From: an uncultured Prochlorococcus sp.
GTDB lineage: Bacteria; Cyanobacteriota; Cyanobacteriia; PCC-6307; Cyanobiaceae
Assembly (NCBI GenBank): GCA_902525585.1
Contig: CABZHQ010000007.1
Span: 1-58,147 of the forward strand
DNA length: 58,147 nt
Direction of reading: 5' to 3'
Shown: positions 11,202 to 20,031 of the stretch, piece after piece
How the letters are laid out: each line of letters begins with the position of its first letter
Position numbering within the stretch: the stretch's first letter is position 1
Program-made: the position numbers and the translations under genes
The notes under the pieces: model-generated
The model's database searches: none
What the model was told of the DNA's origin: nothing
What the model saw: only the letters and a program-made list of their open reading frames with translations

Positions 11202-11861
11202 ATGACTTATTCAACTAATTTTTCGATAGAAGATCTACGCTTTGATAATTATGGATTAATCCCTGCAATAGCACAAGATTGGCTTGACGGATCAATTCTT
11301 ATGCTTGCTTGGATGAACAAAGAATCTTTGACAATGACACTTGAAACCAAAAACGTTCATTATTGGAGTAGATCAAGATCTGAAATTTGGAGAAAAGGAG
11401 CTACAAGTGGAAGTACCCAAATACTTAAGGAGATAAGATTCGACTGCGATAATGATGCACTAATACTTTTGATTGAACAAAATGGTTCAGGAGCATGCCA
11501 CACTGGGGAAAAAAGTTGTTTTTTCAACGAAATCAAAATTAATCAAGGTCATAAAAAAGAGAAAAAAACAACTCCCTTCTCAAATATTTGCTCTGAATTA
11601 TTCAATACAATTAACGAAAGGTCAATAAATCCATCAGAAAAAAGTTACACAAATCATTTATTAAAAAAAGGTAGTAATACTATTTTGAAAAAAATAGGAG
11701 AGGAATCTGCAGAATTTATAATGGCTTGCAAAGATAATGATAAAAATTCAATCTCAAATGAAGCTGCTGATTTAATTTTTCATATGCAAGTAGCCCTTAT
11801 GCATAAAGGGGTTGAGTGGAGAGATGTACTTGCTATTCTAGAATCAAGAAGAAAAAGTTAA
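11202..11861 (+). CDS. hisIE: bifunctional phosphoribosyl-AMP cyclohydrolase / phosphoribosyl-ATP pyrophosphatase
   Basis: This fusion catalyses the second and third steps of histidine synthesis. The HisI domain (about residues 1-115) shows WMNKES, HYWSRSRSEIW with KGATSG, and the zinc-binding segments FDCDND and GACHTGEKSC. The HisE domain (about 125-219) shows the helical pattern KIGEESAEFIMA and EAADLIFHM of MazG-like pyrophosphatases. At 219 residues it has the normal length of the fused form. HisG, the preceding enzyme, is encoded elsewhere in this window (26495-27133), so histidine genes are scattered rather than in an operon. Confidence 0.95.
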   Translation: MTYSTNFSIEDLRFDNYGLIPAIAQDWLDGSILMLAWMNKESLTMTLETKNVHYWSRSRSEIWRKGATSGSTQILKEIRFDCDNDALILLIEQNGSGACHTGEKSCFFNEIKINQGHKKEKKTTPFSNICSELFNTINERSINPSEKSYTNHLLKKGSNTILKKIGEESAEFIMACKDNDKNSISNEAADLIFHMQVALMHKGVEWRDVLAILESRRKS

Positions 11862-11919
11862 ATAATTAAAATTTATAATTTTTTATTTTTTATAAATCTA
11901 AAAATTTTAAAAAATAATG

Positions 11920-11965
11920 TTAATTAATTAATCAATAATTATTAATTAATTATTAATTAATTATT
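11920..11965. repeat. 11-bp AT-rich tandem repeat upstream of the sigma factor gene
   Basis: The unit ATTAATTAATT occurs twice in exact tandem (11941-11951 and 11952-11962) with a partial third copy, and a related TTAATTAATTAAT lies at 11920-11932. The 11-bp period is about one helical turn, so the tracts fall on one face of the DNA. It lies 60-105 bp before the sigma factor start, in a 164-bp non-coding gap, and may act as an UP-like or curved element. Confidence 0.6.
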
Positions 11966-12025
11966 ACATGTATGGCTTATTACTGAATTGACTATAAGTT
12001 AAATATATTAACAATGAGGTAAATC

Positions 12026-12949
12026 GTGAGTTCATTAAGCGATTTTCTTGGTGAAATAGGTCGTCATCAACTTTTGACTCCCGAAAGAGAACTCACAATG
12101 GGCAGAAAAGTCCAGGAGATGGTTGTACTTATTAATAGATGTCAAGAAGCAGGAGGGAAAGGCCCAGCTTGTGAGTACTCCGAAGCTGAGAGAAAAAAGA
12201 TAAAAAGTGGTGAAAAAGCTAAAAACGAGATGATAACAGCCAACCTAAGACTAGTTGTCAACCTCGCCAAGAGATACCAAGGGAAAGGATTAGAATTATT
12301 GGACTTAATTCAGGAGGGTACATTAGGTCTTACAAGGGCCGTAGAAAAATATGATCCGTCTAGAGGACATAGATTTTCCACCTATGCTTATTGGTGGATT
12401 AGGCAAGGTTTAAATAGAGCATTGTCAACTCAAAGTAGAACGATAAGGATCCCTGTTAACATTAATGAAAAACTTACAAAACTAAGATCAGCAAAATCAA
12501 AGCTTATGCAAATTAAGGGTATTCCACCTACTAGTGATGAGCTAGCTGAAGAAATGAAAATAACTAAAGAGGAAATTGACGAACTACTTTCTTGTGAATT
12601 GAGAAGCATCACTGTTAGTCTCCAAGGTACTGTTAAATCAAAATCAGATCCTTCTGAGTTAGTTGATATTCTCCCAAGTGATCAAACTCCCCCAATGGAA
12701 TTAGCCGAATTAGCTGAAAGAACAGACTCGGCTTGGAAGTTATTAGATAAAGCAAATTTAACTGAGAAAGAAAGAAAGATAGTAAGCTTAAGATTTGGTT
12801 TAGACGGCTCAAATGAATGGAGAACTTTAGCTGAAGTTGCAAGACATATGAGTTGTAGCAGGGAATATTGCCGACAAGTTGTTCAACGTGCTTTAAGAAA
12901 ACTTAGAAAAGCAGGAATACAGAATGGATTAGTTGATAGTATTAGCTAA
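12026..12949 (+). CDS. group 2 sigma-70 family RNA polymerase sigma factor
   Basis: This 307-residue protein starts at a GTG. It begins with sigma region 1.2 (LGEIGRHQLLTPERE), followed by region 2 with ANLRLVVNLAKRY and DLIQEGTLGL, the -10 recognition helix FSTYAYWWIRQGLNRAL, region 3, and region 4 with an HTH near the C-terminus (LAEVARHMSCSREYCRQ). It lacks the long acidic N-terminus of the primary RpoD, so it is an alternative group 2 factor of the type used in cyanobacteria for light, circadian or nutrient responses. Which paralog it is cannot be settled here. A YkvA-like gene follows after 33 bp. Confidence 0.9.
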   Translation: MSSLSDFLGEIGRHQLLTPERELTMGRKVQEMVVLINRCQEAGGKGPACEYSEAERKKIKSGEKAKNEMITANLRLVVNLAKRYQGKGLELLDLIQEGTLGLTRAVEKYDPSRGHRFSTYAYWWIRQGLNRALSTQSRTIRIPVNINEKLTKLRSAKSKLMQIKGIPPTSDELAEEMKITKEEIDELLSCELRSITVSLQGTVKSKSDPSELVDILPSDQTPPMELAELAERTDSAWKLLDKANLTEKERKIVSLRFGLDGSNEWRTLAEVARHMSCSREYCRQVVQRALRKLRKAGIQNGLVDSIS

Positions 12950-12982
12950 AAATTCCATTAAAAATATTTACATTTATTAAGG

Positions 12983-13351
12983 ATGGGAGAGAATTACAAA
13001 ACTCAAGAAAAAATCTATGATGCTGAAGTTTTAGAAAGTTCAACATTTGATGAAAATATTTTTATAAAGATTCTTATTAAAGCGGGAAGAACAATTGCCA
13101 AGCCTGCCTTAGAAGTTTTGGAGATGGCATTAGATCCTTATACTCCTGCACAAGTGAGAGTTTCATTAATGGCTGCTCTAGCATATTTGATTATGCCATT
13201 TGATCTTTTCCCTGACTTTATGCCTTTAGTTGGTTTTAGTGATGATTTTGTAGCACTCACAGCAGTACTCAGTATATGGAGCAAATACATGACTCCTTCT
13301 ATAAGAGCTAGAGCAGAGAATAAGCTTAATAAGTTATTTCCTTTTTATTGA
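12983..13351 (+). CDS. YkvA-like protein (DUF1232)
   Basis: This 122-residue protein contains the DUF1232 core, in which a hydrophobic helix carries YLIMPFDLFPDFMPLVGFSD (about residues 67-86). That motif is diagnostic for the family, whose members are small membrane-associated proteins without a proven function. One to two short hydrophobic segments suggest association with the inner membrane. Its stop codon is followed directly by the ATG of the helix-turn-helix gene (TGAATG), which implies translational coupling, and it follows the sigma factor gene by 33 bp. Confidence 0.82.
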   Translation: MGENYKTQEKIYDAEVLESSTFDENIFIKILIKAGRTIAKPALEVLEMALDPYTPAQVRVSLMAALAYLIMPFDLFPDFMPLVGFSDDFVALTAVLSIWSKYMTPSIRARAENKLNKLFPFY

Positions 13352-13672
13352 ATGAGTAAATTATCTATACAGGAAGAAAAAGAACTCCTCTCCTTCATTA
13401 AAGATTGGTTAAAAACGCATGGATTTACCCAAAAAGACTTAGCAAATGAATTAAATATTAAATCGAGTAGAACCTCCGAGATTGTTCTGAAAATTAAAGA
13501 ATTATATAAAAAAGGCGGCATGTTCAATATTGCAAAAAATCTTATAAAGATTGAGAAAAAATGGTTAAACAATATCAAGAACGATTATCAAGAAACAAAA
13601 CATACACCACCATATAATCAATTAGATATCGACTCATTAGTAAACCAGATAAATCAAGATATTAGTAAATAA
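13352..13672 (+). CDS. small helix-turn-helix protein
   Basis: This 106-residue protein begins directly after the stop of the YkvA-like gene. Residues 7-50 resemble a helix-turn-helix of the Xre/Cro type: FIKDWLKTHGFTQKDLANEL followed by NIKSSRTSEIVLKI. The rest is a basic helix (KKWLNNIKND) and an Asn/Asp-rich tail. It may bind DNA, possibly as a regulator of its own cluster with the upstream sigma factor, but no target site is evident. A roughly 190-bp AT-rich gap with no detectable gene follows. Confidence 0.6.
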   Translation: MSKLSIQEEKELLSFIKDWLKTHGFTQKDLANELNIKSSRTSEIVLKIKELYKKGGMFNIAKNLIKIEKKWLNNIKNDYQETKHTPPYNQLDIDSLVNQINQDISK

Positions 13673-13866
13673 ATATTATTTAAAATAATAAATTTTTAAT
13701 TAAAAATGATATAACCTCTTAAAACTTACGTTTTAATTAATATCGTTTTAACTCCAAAATAAGATAAATAATTGAATTATTAAAGCAAATATATTATGTA
13801 TTTTTAAGCTAAATTTATTCTTTTAATAAATAGTTAATAATTACAAAATTTTTTCGTAAATCATAT

Positions 13867-14136
13867 TTAAAATGCCTGAATCCAGGGATAAATATCATAA
13901 TTAATCCATATACCTTTTTCCCAATATATATCCTCCTCAATAAGATCTTTCAACTCATTTACATCATTAGCATTAAAAATTCCAAACAAATATTTGGTAC
14001 ATTTTGTTGGCCCTAATGTAACTAAAATATCGCTATCTTTTAAGTTTTTAAGTCTCTTAAGATGTTGTTCTCGAAATGGTTCCCTCTTAATAATTGCATC
14101 TTCACAGTACCTTCCAAAGACTACAAACTTTTCCAT
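13867..14136 (-). CDS. YCII-related domain protein
   Basis: From the Met that opens MEKFVVFGRYCEDAI, this encodes 89 residues matching the YciI/YCII fold, a small ferredoxin-like alpha/beta domain. The segment REQHLKRLKNLKD carries the conserved His, and the pattern NANDVNELKDLIEEDIYWEKGIW follows the family. YCII proteins are proposed to be small enzymes or partners, and no specific role is known. The frame continues upstream for 15 hydrophobic codons that do not fit the family, so the later start is preferred. Divergent from the AbrB-like gene. Confidence 0.75.
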   Translation of the reverse strand: MEKFVVFGRYCEDAIIKREPFREQHLKRLKNLKDSDILVTLGPTKCTKYLFGIFNANDVNELKDLIEEDIYWEKGIWINYDIYPWIQAF

Positions 14137-14233
14137 TTTTAAATATAAATAATAGAATAAATAGATACTTAATAATTGCATATATTACACGCAGATTGCT
14201 ATGTTATTTAATACAACTTTCTTTTAATTAATT

Positions 14234-14590
14234 ATGCTAACTGGTAGCGATCTCCTTGCAAAAGTTAAAGAACTTGGTGATGTTAGCAAATCTGACCTAG
14301 TTCGCGCCTGTGGATATGTTTCCACTAAGAAAAATGGAGGTGAACGCTTAAACTTTACAGCATTTTATGAAGCACTTTTAGAAGCAAAAGGGGTTAATCT
14401 TGGTGATTCTGGAGTTGCAGGTATTGGAAAAGGTGGAAGAAAACTTAGTTATATTGCAACAGTTCAAGGCAATGGAAATCTTCTTATTGGGAAAGCATAT
14501 ACAGCACTTCTTGATTTAAAAGCAGGTGATGAATTCGAAATTAAGCTCGGAAGAAAACAAATCAGATTATTACCTACAGAAGAATCTTAA
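14234..14590 (+). CDS. cyanobacterial AbrB-like transcriptional regulator
   Basis: This 118-residue protein is a cyAbrB. The N-terminal part (LTGSDLLAKVKELGDVSKSD and ACGYVSTKKNGGERLNF) is the cyanobacteria-specific region, and the C-terminal swapped-hairpin AbrB domain (about residues 72-115) includes ATVQGNGNLLIGKAY and AGDEFEIKLGRKQIRL. In model cyanobacteria cyAbrB proteins bind DNA broadly and tune carbon and nitrogen genes. It stands alone, with AT-rich spacers on both sides, and is convergent with trpA. Confidence 0.9.
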   Translation: MLTGSDLLAKVKELGDVSKSDLVRACGYVSTKKNGGERLNFTAFYEALLEAKGVNLGDSGVAGIGKGGRKLSYIATVQGNGNLLIGKAYTALLDLKAGDEFEIKLGRKQIRLLPTEES

Positions 14591-14672
14591 AGATAACATA
14601 AATAAATTGGTCATAACATTTTCAATTAATTTTCTATAAATAATACTTTTAATTAAAAAATTATCTTTGTGT

Positions 14673-15515
14673 TTATTTTTTTTGATCAGCAGCTAAACGC
14701 ATTTCTTTACAAAACTCACCAACATGATCGACAACATCTTTTTCACTTGAACTCGAGATTCGTTTTACAAATGCACTGCCAATAATTACTCCATCTGCTC
14801 CCCACTCACGAACTTTATTTACATGTTCTGGAGTTGATATTCCAAAACCAACAGCAATTGGATTGCTATTTACATCTTTTAATTTAGCAATTAGATTTTC
14901 TACTCTATTTTCCATTTTGTTTCTCTCACCAGTGACACCTGTAACACTTACTAAATAAGTAAAGCCTTTTGTATGATTTGATATTTGTTTCATTCTTTCA
15001 AAAGGAGTAGTTGGCGCTACTAATAAAATTAAGTCCATAGAATGGTTACTAACTATTTTAGAAAATTTATAAGCTTCCTCCAAAGGGAGGTCAGGAACAA
15101 TTAGTCCAGAAACTCCAGCATCAGATGCCATCTCACAAAACCTTTCAAAGCCAAAACATAGTAATGGATTCAAGTAAGAAAAAAGGATGATGGGAATATT
15201 TAATTTACCTTTTAAAGACTCTAAAAGTTTAATTACTTTTCTTAAGCTAGTACCAGACTTTAAGGCGCGAGAGGCCGCCACTTGAATAACAGGTCCATCT
15301 GCAAGTGGGTCACTATACGGGATACCTAATTCAATAAGGTCAGCTCCATTTTCTTGTAACTTTAATAAGATCTCAGACGTTATTTCAATATTGGGATCCC
15401 CAGCCATTATAAAAGGCATTAAAGCAAATTTTTTTTTATTTTTTAACTCACAAAACATCTCATCTACCTTAGATAAAGATTTATTTTTAGTAATTTGCAC
15501 TTTGTTATCTTTCAT
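14673..15515 (-). CDS. trpA: tryptophan synthase alpha subunit
   Basis: TrpA cleaves indole-3-glycerol phosphate to indole and glyceraldehyde 3-phosphate and passes indole to TrpB. The 280-residue protein shows FIMAGDPNIE, the catalytic region LIELGIPYSDPLADGPVIQ containing the conserved Asp, LIVPDLPLEE, and the C-terminal phosphate-binding segments GFGIS and GVIIGSAFV. It is the last gene of the minus-strand set ndhL-DUF3007-trpA, beginning 28 bp after the DUF3007 gene. trpF, another tryptophan gene, is about 30 kb away. Confidence 0.96.
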   Translation of the reverse strand: MKDNKVQITKNKSLSKVDEMFCELKNKKKFALMPFIMAGDPNIEITSEILLKLQENGADLIELGIPYSDPLADGPVIQVAASRALKSGTSLRKVIKLLESLKGKLNIPIILFSYLNPLLCFGFERFCEMASDAGVSGLIVPDLPLEEAYKFSKIVSNHSMDLILLVAPTTPFERMKQISNHTKGFTYLVSVTGVTGERNKMENRVENLIAKLKDVNSNPIAVGFGISTPEHVNKVREWGADGVIIGSAFVKRISSSSEKDVVDHVGEFCKEMRLAADQKK

Positions 15516-15543
15516 AATTTTTAAGTATTTTTCTATAAAAAAT

Positions 15544-15864
15544 TTATGGATTTTTCTCTAAATCTTCCATAAGTTTTTGCTGCTCTTCCTTTGACAATGA
15601 GTTGAATTTGGTTTCTAGTTTATCATTAACAACTTTTTCATACTCTTTTCTATAACGCTTTCTTTGTTCCATAAAAGTCATTTTTCCATTTACAACTCTA
15701 TAAACATAAGATGTTACCCAAGTAATAACAATCAAAATCAAGATGAAACTTGATAGAGTAGTTGCTGTAAAATTATCGATACCAATTTGCGGTGCAAATT
15801 TATAACTAATTAATCCTATTAATGAAATAAATAAACCTATTTGTATAACTTTTCCTTTAGTCAA
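15544..15864 (-). CDS. DUF3007 membrane protein
   Basis: This 106-residue protein has two transmembrane helices (about residues 5-23 and 36-57) and a charged C-terminal tail beginning with the family signature GKMTFMEQRKRYRKEYE. This matches DUF3007, found across cyanobacteria and plant plastids and usually beside ndhL. Its function is not established, but the constant linkage to ndhL suggests a role near the thylakoid NDH-1 complex. It lies 4 bp after ndhL. Confidence 0.82.
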   Translation of the reverse strand: MTKGKVIQIGLFISLIGLISYKFAPQIGIDNFTATTLSSFILILIVITWVTSYVYRVVNGKMTFMEQRKRYRKEYEKVVNDKLETKFNSLSKEEQQKLMEDLEKNP

Positions 15865-15868
15865 TTAT

Positions 15869-16102
15869 TTACCCTTTACCACTTCCTTTTAGTCTGAGAT
15901 TTAAAAATGGAGAAAATAAAATTAAACCTGGAAAGAAAAGGAATACAAGGCCATAAATTCCTAATCTTTCAAATTTGCCCATAATATTCCATCTATTATT
16001 CATCCAGTAAAATAGTAACAATGGGATAACCAATAAATAGGTAGAAATAATTCCGATATAAGCAATTAAAGTAGCGAATGAATTATTGAAAAAACTTTCC
16101 AT
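15869..16102 (-). CDS. ndhL: NAD(P)H-quinone oxidoreductase subunit L
   Basis: NdhL is a small cyanobacteria- and plastid-specific subunit of the thylakoid NDH-1 complex, which serves cyclic electron flow, respiration and CO2 uptake. The 77-residue protein has two membrane helices (about 11-33 and 46-64) and the characteristic [18 protein letters not shown] loop between them. The length is normal for the family. It heads the cluster with the DUF3007 gene and trpA and is 77 bp from the tRNA-Leu gene. Confidence 0.88.
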   Translation of the reverse strand: MESFFNNSFATLIAYIGIISTYLLVIPLLLFYWMNNRWNIMGKFERLGIYGLVFLFFPGLILFSPFLNLRLKGSGKG

Positions 16103-16179
16103 TTTAATTTATGGTTGCTTAGTTAAAACATAACAACTATTGGGAGTTATCGTCAGAACTAAAATAAATAATTAAATAA

Positions 16180-16265
16180 TGGGAGTGGGGGGACTTGAAC
16201 CCCCACGAGCTAAATCGCTCGACGGATTTTAAGTCCGGCGCGTCTACCAATTCCGCCACACTCCC
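16180..16265 (-). tRNA. tRNA-Leu (anticodon UAA)
   Basis: The minus strand forms a full 86-nt class II tRNA. The acceptor stem is GGGAGUG paired with CACUCCC, and the anticodon loop CUUAAAA gives anticodon UAA. A variable arm CGAGC/GCUCG with a 6-nt loop and a T arm GGGGG-UUCAAGU-CCCCC complete it. Discriminator A is at 16180 and the CCA end is not encoded. The anticodon loop is continuous, so the group I intron found here in many cyanobacteria and plastids is absent. Confidence 0.97.
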
Positions 16266-16364
16266 AAAGGAATTTGCGCTATTTAATCGTAGCTGAAAGT
16301 AACCCATTTAACCAAGAAAAATTGTAATATTTACACTTTTAATTGTCAGATTAAATCTAATTTT

Positions 16365-17414
16365 TTAATTTACTATTCCTTCTACTTGCCATTGTAAAGT
16401 TTCACCTGCATGAAATGGTTTTATTTGTCCGACAATATTTTTTTCTTCAACCACATCAATATATTCTTTAATTTTGTTAGGTCTAGAAACTAATTTCAAT
16501 TTTTCTTTATTTGGTGGGACATTATAAAAATTAGCGCCATTCAAACTTGCAAACTTTTCAAAATTATCTAGAGCATCCTCCTCTTCGAAAACTGTTAAGT
16601 AGCTTTCTATTGCTACTGGTGAATTAAAAATGCCTGCACATCCACAAAAAGTCTTCCACTTCCTAAGGTGTGGAGCAGAGTCAGTCCCCAAGAAAAAACA
16701 TTTTTTCCCACTTGTTGCCGCTCTTCTTAAAGCGAGTCTATTATTTTCCCTCTTAGCAACTGGTAAGCAGTAAAAATCACTATTTAAGCCTCCAAAAAAC
16801 ATTGCATTTCTATTTATATGCAAATGATGAGGAGTAATAGTAGCCCCAATATTATTTTCCTGCACAAAATCCACTGCGGTAGAGGTGGTTATATGTTCTA
16901 GAACGATTTTTAATTTTGGAAATCTTTTGGTTATTTGAGAAAGTTCTTTATCTATAAAAACTTCTTCTCTATCGAATACATCTACTTCAGAATCAGTCAC
17001 TTCCCCATGAATTAAAAGAGGCATTCCAGAATCTTGCATTAATTCAAAGATCTTATATAGATTTTCTATTTTCCTAACTCCATGACTGGAATTTGTTGTG
17101 GCATTAGCAGGATATAATTTTGCTGCAAAAAAAACATTATTTTTAAAACCATTAATTAGTTCACCTTTATCAGTATCATCTGTAAGATAAATTGTCATTA
17201 ATGGTTCAAACTTAGAACTTTCTGGTATCGCTTCAACAATAGATTTCCTGTAAGAAATAGCGCTATTGATTGATGTTATGGGACTTTTAGTATTTGGCAT
17301 AACAATGGCTCTTCCAAAATATTCCGAAGTAAACTGAATGATATTTTTTAATACAAGACCTTCTCTTAAATGTAAATGCCAATCATCAGGTTTTATTATG
17401 TTTAAAGTCTTCAA
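16365..17414 (-). CDS. pyrC: dihydroorotase
   Basis: PyrC closes carbamoyl aspartate to dihydroorotate in pyrimidine synthesis. The 349-residue protein has the class II motifs: the metal-binding DWHLHLREG at residues 11-19, MPNTKSP, LYPANATTNSSHGV containing the lysine that is carbamylated in the family, LIHGEVTD, LEHITT and GTDSAPH. Translation appears to begin at a TTG (17414). A 99-bp gap separates it from tRNA-Leu, and the exchanger gene diverges from its start. Confidence 0.95.
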   Translation of the reverse strand: MKTLNIIKPDDWHLHLREGLVLKNIIQFTSEYFGRAIVMPNTKSPITSINSAISYRKSIVEAIPESSKFEPLMTIYLTDDTDKGELINGFKNNVFFAAKLYPANATTNSSHGVRKIENLYKIFELMQDSGMPLLIHGEVTDSEVDVFDREEVFIDKELSQITKRFPKLKIVLEHITTSTAVDFVQENNIGATITPHHLHINRNAMFFGGLNSDFYCLPVAKRENNRLALRRAATSGKKCFFLGTDSAPHLRKWKTFCGCAGIFNSPVAIESYLTVFEEEDALDNFEKFASLNGANFYNVPPNKEKLKLVSRPNKIKEYIDVVEEKNIVGQIKPFHAGETLQWQVEGIVN

Positions 17415-17532
17415 AATTTTTTCTATTTAATTAATTTTAACAGCAATTTAAAATTGACAATAAATTATAGATATTCGAGGATAGATATTAACCAATTATG
17501 AAAATTTTTATTATCTGAATTAAATCCTAAAT

Positions 17533-18612
17533 ATGAGTGATTTTTTATTTCCATTAATAGAAATATTATTAGGCATAGTTCTACTTTTTGCTGGAGGAGA
17601 GTTCTTTATTCAAGGAGCCATATTTTTATCTTTAATTTTAGGAATACCTCAAATAGTAATTGGTTTGACAGTTGTTTCTCTTGGAACAAGCTCTCCTGAG
17701 TTGTTGGTAAGTTTGAGTTCAATTTTAAAAGGCAGTGATTCGCTTGCGGCAAGCAATGTAATTGGAAGCAATATTTTTAATGTTCTCGTTGTTTTGGGCA
17801 TAAGCTCATTGATAACACCTCTTAAAGTAAAAAGCAGAATAGTCAGAAGAGATGTACCTCTTTTAATGGCAATTTCTTGTGCAGTTTGGGCTATGTCATC
17901 AACAGGCTTATTAACATTGCAAGCAGGAGTATTTCTAATATTTTGTTTAATCTTAAACACAATATGGGAAATCAATACCATCAATGAGAGAGGAGAGGAG
18001 ACAAAAGATGCTGAACCAGAGATAGAAGAATTAAAAGATAACTATAAGGGGAAAATGAATATTTTACTAAAGTTAATATTGGGAATATTTCTTTTAAGCT
18101 TTGGTTCAAATATTTTAGTAAATGGTTCTCAAAGGCTCGCTACTCTTTTGGGTGTAAATGAAATTGTTATTGGTTTAACTATCGTCGCAACTGGGACATC
18201 TTTACCAGAATTAGTAACTTCAATTATTGCTGCTTTTAAAGGCAAAACAGATCTTGCGATTGGGAATGTAATAGGAAGTAATTTACTCAATCAACTTTTA
18301 ATCCTTGGAAGTTGCAGTATTTTTTCAGGATTTAAAGGTTTAGTAATTGAACAGAGTCTAATAAAAGTTGACTTACCTTTTATGGTTTTAACTACCTTTG
18401 CATGCTTACCAATTTTCTGGAGCAAAGGGAAAATCACAAGAATTGAAGGATTTATTTTGCTTAATCTTTATATTTTCTACATTCTCGATAAGATACTTTT
18501 CCTGAATGAATTTAACTTCCTTTCTGAATTAAGGATAGGTTTATTTATTTACTTTGCATTACTTATAGTATTTCTGATTGTTCAAGAAAAATTAAAATTT
18601 TCTAATTCATAA
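17533..18612 (+). CDS. calcium/sodium antiporter, CaCA family
   Basis: This 359-residue membrane protein has about ten transmembrane helices in two homologous halves. Each half carries an alpha-repeat: SLGTSSPELLVSLSS near residue 48 and ATGTSLPELVTSIIA near residue 220, each followed by an IGSNxxN segment. This is the signature of K+-dependent Na+/Ca2+ exchanger-like proteins (YrbG type). It probably expels Ca2+ or balances Na+ across the cytoplasmic membrane. A charged Glu-rich loop (about 152-170) connects the halves. It is convergent with gor, only 2 bp apart. Confidence 0.88.
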   Translation: MSDFLFPLIEILLGIVLLFAGGEFFIQGAIFLSLILGIPQIVIGLTVVSLGTSSPELLVSLSSILKGSDSLAASNVIGSNIFNVLVVLGISSLITPLKVKSRIVRRDVPLLMAISCAVWAMSSTGLLTLQAGVFLIFCLILNTIWEINTINERGEETKDAEPEIEELKDNYKGKMNILLKLILGIFLLSFGSNILVNGSQRLATLLGVNEIVIGLTIVATGTSLPELVTSIIAAFKGKTDLAIGNVIGSNLLNQLLILGSCSIFSGFKGLVIEQSLIKVDLPFMVLTTFACLPIFWSKGKITRIEGFILLNLYIFYILDKILFLNEFNFLSELRIGLFIYFALLIVFLIVQEKLKFSNS

Positions 18613-18614
18613 TT

Positions 18615-19979
18615 TTATCCATACATAGTCACAAATTCTTCTGAGATAGTTGGGTGCAAAGCCATAGTAATATCAAAGTCTTTTTTTGTTATCCCTGCAT
18701 TTAATGAAATTGATACCATTTGAATAATCTCAGACGATGTTTCTCCAAACATATGACATCCCAGGACTTTGTCAGTTAACTTATGAACTACAATCTTCAA
18801 CATACATTTTGATTTATTCTTTTTAAAGGTATTGGACATAGGAGTAAATTTGCATTTGAAAATTTTTATATTTTTTTCAGAGTAAATCTCTTTAGCTCTT
18901 TTCTCACTTAAGCCAACTGTTGAAATTTCTGGAATAGTAAAAACGGCCTTAGGGATATATTCATAATTTACTTTTCTTTTTTGGTCATTAAAAAAATTAT
19001 CCGAAAAAACTCTCCCTTGTTCTATTGCTACTGGAGTTAAGTTTGGCTTATTTATGATATCGCCGACTGCAAAAATATTTGCGTTGCTTGTTTGATTAAG
19101 TTCATCAACATCTAAATATTGGCCATCCATCTTTAGATTTAAAAAATCTAAATTTAAAGGCAAAAGATTTGGTTCTCTTCCTGTAGCAATAAGGATATTA
19201 TTAGTTAGGAGTTTATCTCCCGAGTCTAGGGTATATTCCAGATTTCTATTTACTTTCTTGATAGACTTTAATTGAGTATTGGAGATTATATTGATTTCAG
19301 TAAAAGTAGGTGATTCTTCTAGGCATGAAGAAAGATCCTCATCAAAACCATTAAGTAAATGTTGACCTCTAATTAATTGAGTTACTTCAGTACCTAAATT
19401 TCTGAAAATAGAAGCAAATTCACAAGCAATATATCCACCTCCTACTATTAATATTGATTTGGGAAACTTTTCTAATTCAAAAATATCATCACTAGTCCAT
19501 GCCAAATCTATTCCTGGAATATTTAATTTCTTTGGTTTACCTCCAACTGAAATAAGAATTTTTTTTGAACTTATTTTATTTTTAATTTTCTTTGTTTTTG
19601 GACAAATAATTTCTAATTCATTTTGAGTTATAAATCTTCCTAAGCCCTCAAAAATAGTTACATTCAATTTTTTTAAAGAATTTCTATGTAAATTACTTAA
19701 TCTACAAACCTCCTCTCTAACATTCTTCAATAAAATATTTGATTCAAAATTAATACCTTCATTTTTTAATCCATATCCTTCAGAAGAATCCATATTTTTT
19801 TTACTTTTAGCTGCATAAACCATCAATTTCTTTGGAACACACCCCCTTATCACACAAGTTCCTCCTATTTGATTTACTTCTATGATTGCTACTTTTGCTC
19901 CATAACTAGCCGCACGTTTAGCAGCCGCGAGTCCTCCAGATCCAGCACCAACAACAATTAAATCAAATTCAAATTCCAA
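18615..19979 (-). CDS. gor: glutathione reductase
   Basis: Gor reduces glutathione disulfide with NADPH. The 454-residue flavoprotein starts at a TTG and shows the FAD motif GAGSGGLAAAKRAA, the redox-active disulfide GGTCVIRGCVPKKLM, a central pyridine-nucleotide motif VGGGYIACEFASIF, the second FAD motif IFAVGDI, and the C-terminal ALHPTISEEFV with the catalytic His. The active-site loop has CVIRGC rather than the commoner CVNRGC. It is divergent from the GST-like gene 52 bp away, so the two glutathione-related genes may share a control region. Confidence 0.92.
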   Translation of the reverse strand: MEFEFDLIVVGAGSGGLAAAKRAASYGAKVAIIEVNQIGGTCVIRGCVPKKLMVYAAKSKKNMDSSEGYGLKNEGINFESNILLKNVREEVCRLSNLHRNSLKKLNVTIFEGLGRFITQNELEIICPKTKKIKNKISSKKILISVGGKPKKLNIPGIDLAWTSDDIFELEKFPKSILIVGGGYIACEFASIFRNLGTEVTQLIRGQHLLNGFDEDLSSCLEESPTFTEINIISNTQLKSIKKVNRNLEYTLDSGDKLLTNNILIATGREPNLLPLNLDFLNLKMDGQYLDVDELNQTSNANIFAVGDIINKPNLTPVAIEQGRVFSDNFFNDQKRKVNYEYIPKAVFTIPEISTVGLSEKRAKEIYSEKNIKIFKCKFTPMSNTFKKNKSKCMLKIVVHKLTDKVLGCHMFGETSSEIIQMVSISLNAGITKKDFDITMALHPTISEEFVTMYG

Positions 19980-20031
19980 GACTTTTTTTAATCAATTATT
20001 ATAACGTTAGTTTATAGCTTTAATTCAAATA

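Noticed and set aside
13673..13866. AT-rich gap checked for a small gene or origin
   Set aside because: No frame with a plausible start, no tRNA-like structure and no DnaA-box cluster were seen; it appears to be an ordinary spacer.
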